Below are positions 12,777-14,514 of a stretch of DNA of 14,514 nt, in pieces. How positions within the stretch are numbered: position 1 is the stretch's first letter; each line of letters opens with the position of its first letter. The position numbers and the translations under genes were made by a program. The notes beneath the pieces are model-generated. The model had not been told where the DNA came from. It saw nothing but the letters and a program-made list of their open reading frames with translations, and did no database searches. Location of the stretch: the NCBI GenBank assembly GCA_964347345.1, contig CAYFYB010000034.1, forward strand, positions 1 through 14,514, read 5' to 3'. This stretch comes from JAJISG01 sp964347345. Its GTDB lineage: Archaea > Thermoplasmatota > Thermoplasmata > RBG-16-68-12 > JAJISG01.

Positions 12777-13931
12777 ATGGCGCGAGTCACCATATTGGGA
12801 GGAGGTGTTGGCGGAGCAATCGCCGCCACGGAGCTTTCTAGGAAGCTTAAGGGTCAGGCGGAGATCACCCTCGTGGATAAAGAGGGGAGGCACTACTTCC
12901 CGCCCTCCTATCCCTGGCTCATAATGGGATGGAGGACCCCGGACCGGCTATGGAAGCCCCTCTCCAGTCTGAAGGCCAGGGGTGTGAGGCTCCTCCAAGA
13001 AGAGGTCACGGCCATCAACCCGGAGGAGAGGCGGGTGATCACGAGGGATGGTGAGCTTTCCTACGATTACCTGTTGATAGCCCTAGGGGCGCAGCTCGCC
13101 CCCTCCTCCATCGAGGGCTTTGAGGAGGCTGCCCACCACCTTTACGACTTGGAGGGCGCAGGGCGCCTTGCCAAGGCTCTCAGGGAGTTCGAAGGGGGCA
13201 GGGTTCTGGTGGGCGTATCCCGGCTGCCCTTCAAGTGCCCCGCGGCTCCCTACGAGGCTGCCCTGCTGATGGACTACCACTTCCGGGAGAGGGGCCTTCG
13301 GGACCAGGTGGAGATGGAGTTCTTCACACCCGAGCCCTTCCCCCTTCCCGCGGCTGGAGAGGCCATCGGGAGGGGTGCAGAGGCGATGATGAAGGAGCGG
13401 GACATTGCTATCCACACGAAACGGGAGATGGATCACGTTGACCCCGAGGCGAAGACGGTCCACTTCAGAGGTGGCTCCAAGGCGGAATATGACCTCTTGG
13501 TGGCCGTACCGCCCCACAGCACGTGTGAAGCGGTCAGGAAATCGGGACTCACCAAGGACGGTCCGTGGATACCCGTGGACCGGCATACCATGAGGTCCTC
13601 CTCCGATGATGTATACGCCGTGGGAGACGTGACAAGCATCGCCACACCCTCGGGCAAGGTTCCCTTCCTGCCAAAGGCGGGGGTATTTGCCCATGGACAG
13701 GCCAGGGTGGCGGCAGAGAACATCGTCTCTGATATGGTAGGTGGGGAGAAATCCCGGTGGGATGGCTATGGCGTCTGTTTCCTGGAGACCGGCTTCGGCA
13801 AGGCCGGTATGGTGCGAGGCAATTTCTACGGGGAGGGGCCCCCGACACCCAAGATGAGGAAGCCCAGCCGGCTTTGGCACTGGGGCAAGGTCCTCTTCGA
13901 GAGGAGGTGGCTGGGCAGGCTCTTCGCATAG
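12777..13931 (+). CDS. Sulfide:quinone oxidoreductase-like flavoprotein
   Basis: A 384-residue FAD-dependent pyridine-nucleotide-disulfide-type oxidoreductase of the SQR/flavocytochrome c sulfide dehydrogenase group. The N-terminus has the dinucleotide fold VTILGGGVGGAIAATEL. The second FAD motif is DDVYAVGDVTSI. Cys154 in FKCPAAPYEA and Cys334 in GVCFLETGFGKA correspond to the redox cysteine pair that carries sulfur at the flavin. The additional first cysteine of many SQRs (near residue 125) is absent. The C-terminus (RLWHWGKVLFERRWLGRLF) is an amphipathic, aromatic-rich helix of the type that inserts SQR into the membrane next to quinone. Start: ATG at 12777 has GGGGGT upstream and fits the TATA spacing; an in-frame ATG at 12759 adds six residues. 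Substrate is by family inference. Confidence 0.8.
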   Translation: MARVTILGGGVGGAIAATELSRKLKGQAEITLVDKEGRHYFPPSYPWLIMGWRTPDRLWKPLSSLKARGVRLLQEEVTAINPEERRVITRDGELSYDYLLIALGAQLAPSSIEGFEEAAHHLYDLEGAGRLAKALREFEGGRVLVGVSRLPFKCPAAPYEAALLMDYHFRERGLRDQVEMEFFTPEPFPLPAAGEAIGRGAEAMMKERDIAIHTKREMDHVDPEAKTVHFRGGSKAEYDLLVAVPPHSTCEAVRKSGLTKDGPWIPVDRHTMRSSSDDVYAVGDVTSIATPSGKVPFLPKAGVFAHGQARVAAENIVSDMVGGEKSRWDGYGVCFLETGFGKAGMVRGNFYGEGPPTPKMRKPSRLWHWGKVLFERRWLGRLFA

Positions 13932-13945
13932 AACTGCAGCGTCTT

Positions 13946-14514
13946 CTACTCAAGTCTTGCGCCGCAGGCGCCACAGTACGCGAAGCCCGCAGGGATTCCC
14001 TTGGCCCCACACTTCCCGCACTCCTTCGCGTAGGGCCCCCACAGGAATGAGGGAGCACCGCCAGCCGCAGCCTCCTCCCGCAACCGCCTGTACTCGGCGG
14101 GCCTCTTCTCCACGAAGGCCTTCATGCCCTCCCACGGCTCCTGACTGGCGAAGTGGGTAGAGAGCCAGTCTCGAGCGTGACCGATGGTCATGTACCAGGC
14201 CAGGTCCTTCCAGAAGTTGACCTGCTGCTTGGTATAGCGGGTGCACTCCGGGAACCTGTCGATAAGCTTCTGACTCATCTCCCTGACCGCATCGTCCAGT
14301 TTCCCCTTGGGCACCACCTGGTTCACGAGGCCCCACTCCAAAGCCTTCTTGGCAGGAATCCGCTCACACAGGTACAGGATCTCCCGGGCCCGGCGGTCTC
14401 CAACGATGATGGGGAGCCACTGGGTCGCTCCTCCGGAGGCGACGCTACCCACCCTGGTGCCCACCTGCATGATCTCCACGTGTTCAGCGGCGATGGCCAG
14501 GTCGCAGGCCATCT
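13946..14514 (-). CDS. Crotonase-family protein with C-terminal zinc ribbon, possibly 6-oxocyclohex-1-ene-1-carbonyl-CoA hydratase (5' part outside window)
   Basis: The frame runs to the right edge, so the N-terminal part is missing; the visible 188 or so residues start within the crotonase core (MACDLAIAAEHVE). Then come GSVASGGATQWLPIIVGDRRAREIL and PAKKALEWGLVNQVVP, clear enoyl-CoA hydratase/isomerase features. The segment KQQVNFWKDLAWYMTIGHAR, DWLSTHF, and EGMKAFVEKRPAEY recalls the ring-opening hydratases (BamA/Oah) of anaerobic benzoyl-CoA degradation more than MenB, as far as I remember them. The C-terminus is a zinc ribbon, Cys-x2-Cys-x11-Cys-x2-Cys (ECGKCG and YCGACG). If the call is right, the organism handles aromatic or alicyclic CoA esters without oxygen. 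The gene ends 14 bases from the convergent flavoprotein. Confidence 0.72.
   Translation of the reverse strand, partial: MACDLAIAAEHVEIMQVGTRVGSVASGGATQWLPIIVGDRRAREILYLCERIPAKKALEWGLVNQVVPKGKLDDAVREMSQKLIDRFPECTRYTKQQVNFWKDLAWYMTIGHARDWLSTHFASQEPWEGMKAFVEKRPAEYRRLREEAAAGGAPSFLWGPYAKECGKCGAKGIPAGFAYCGACGARLE

Noticed and set aside
13083..13880. Minus-strand open frame of 265 codons antisense to the SQR-like gene
   Set aside because: The sense protein has complete FAD and cysteine motifs; the antisense reading has no motif and no promoter or ribosome binding site.

Overview
The window looks like chromosomal DNA of a GC-rich archaeon. I infer this from TATA-like boxes about 27-33 bases upstream of many start codons (often with almost no leader), frequent GTG starts, Shine-Dalgarno matches of the GGAGGTGA type, heavy AGG/AGA arginine use, and secreted single-membrane-span proteins rich in N-glycosylation sequons. 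A Thermoplasmatota-type euryarchaeon is my best guess, but there is no rRNA or other marker to prove it. I see no tRNA, rRNA, CRISPR array, insertion sequence or integrase.

Left part (1-2796, all minus strand): a partial Ig-domain surface protein with a C-terminal anchor, a cysteine-poor carboxymuconolactone-decarboxylase-fold protein, and a MOT1-type molybdate/sulfate transporter. A doubtful short ORF with a CPxC motif (2836-3111) lies between the transporter and the next gene.

Centre (3089-7538, plus strand): mobA, then a tight run moaA-moaD-moaE-moaC-moaB-moeA. Together they cover GTP to cyclic pyranopterin (MoaA, MoaC), sulfur insertion (MoaD/MoaE), adenylylation and Mo insertion (MoaB, MoeA) and nucleotide attachment (MobA). 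With the divergent transporter this is a near-complete molybdenum (or tungsten) cofactor island. The E1-like enzyme that activates MoaD is not in the window. A 10-bp perfect palindrome and a second inverted repeat sit just upstream of the moaA TATA box.

Right part: a 504-residue membrane-anchored surface protein (minus) overlaps the end of moeA tail to tail. Divergent from it is a MutS-family ATPase with an N-terminal helix-hairpin-helix region. Then, on the minus strand, come a SAM methyltransferase, a feoA gene broken by an apparent one-base frameshift with palindromes at its 5' end, and a dodecin. A plus-strand sulfide:quinone-oxidoreductase-like flavoprotein follows. The right edge holds the 3' part of a crotonase-family gene with a C-terminal zinc ribbon that resembles ring-opening 6-oxocyclohex-1-ene-1-carbonyl-CoA hydratases.

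Most of the window is recognisable. The points most worth a second look are the feoA frameshift and its palindromes, the putative moaA operator, an Arg in place of the flavin-contacting Gln of dodecin, the seven-residue repeat tail of the surface protein, and the crotonase/zinc-ribbon protein.
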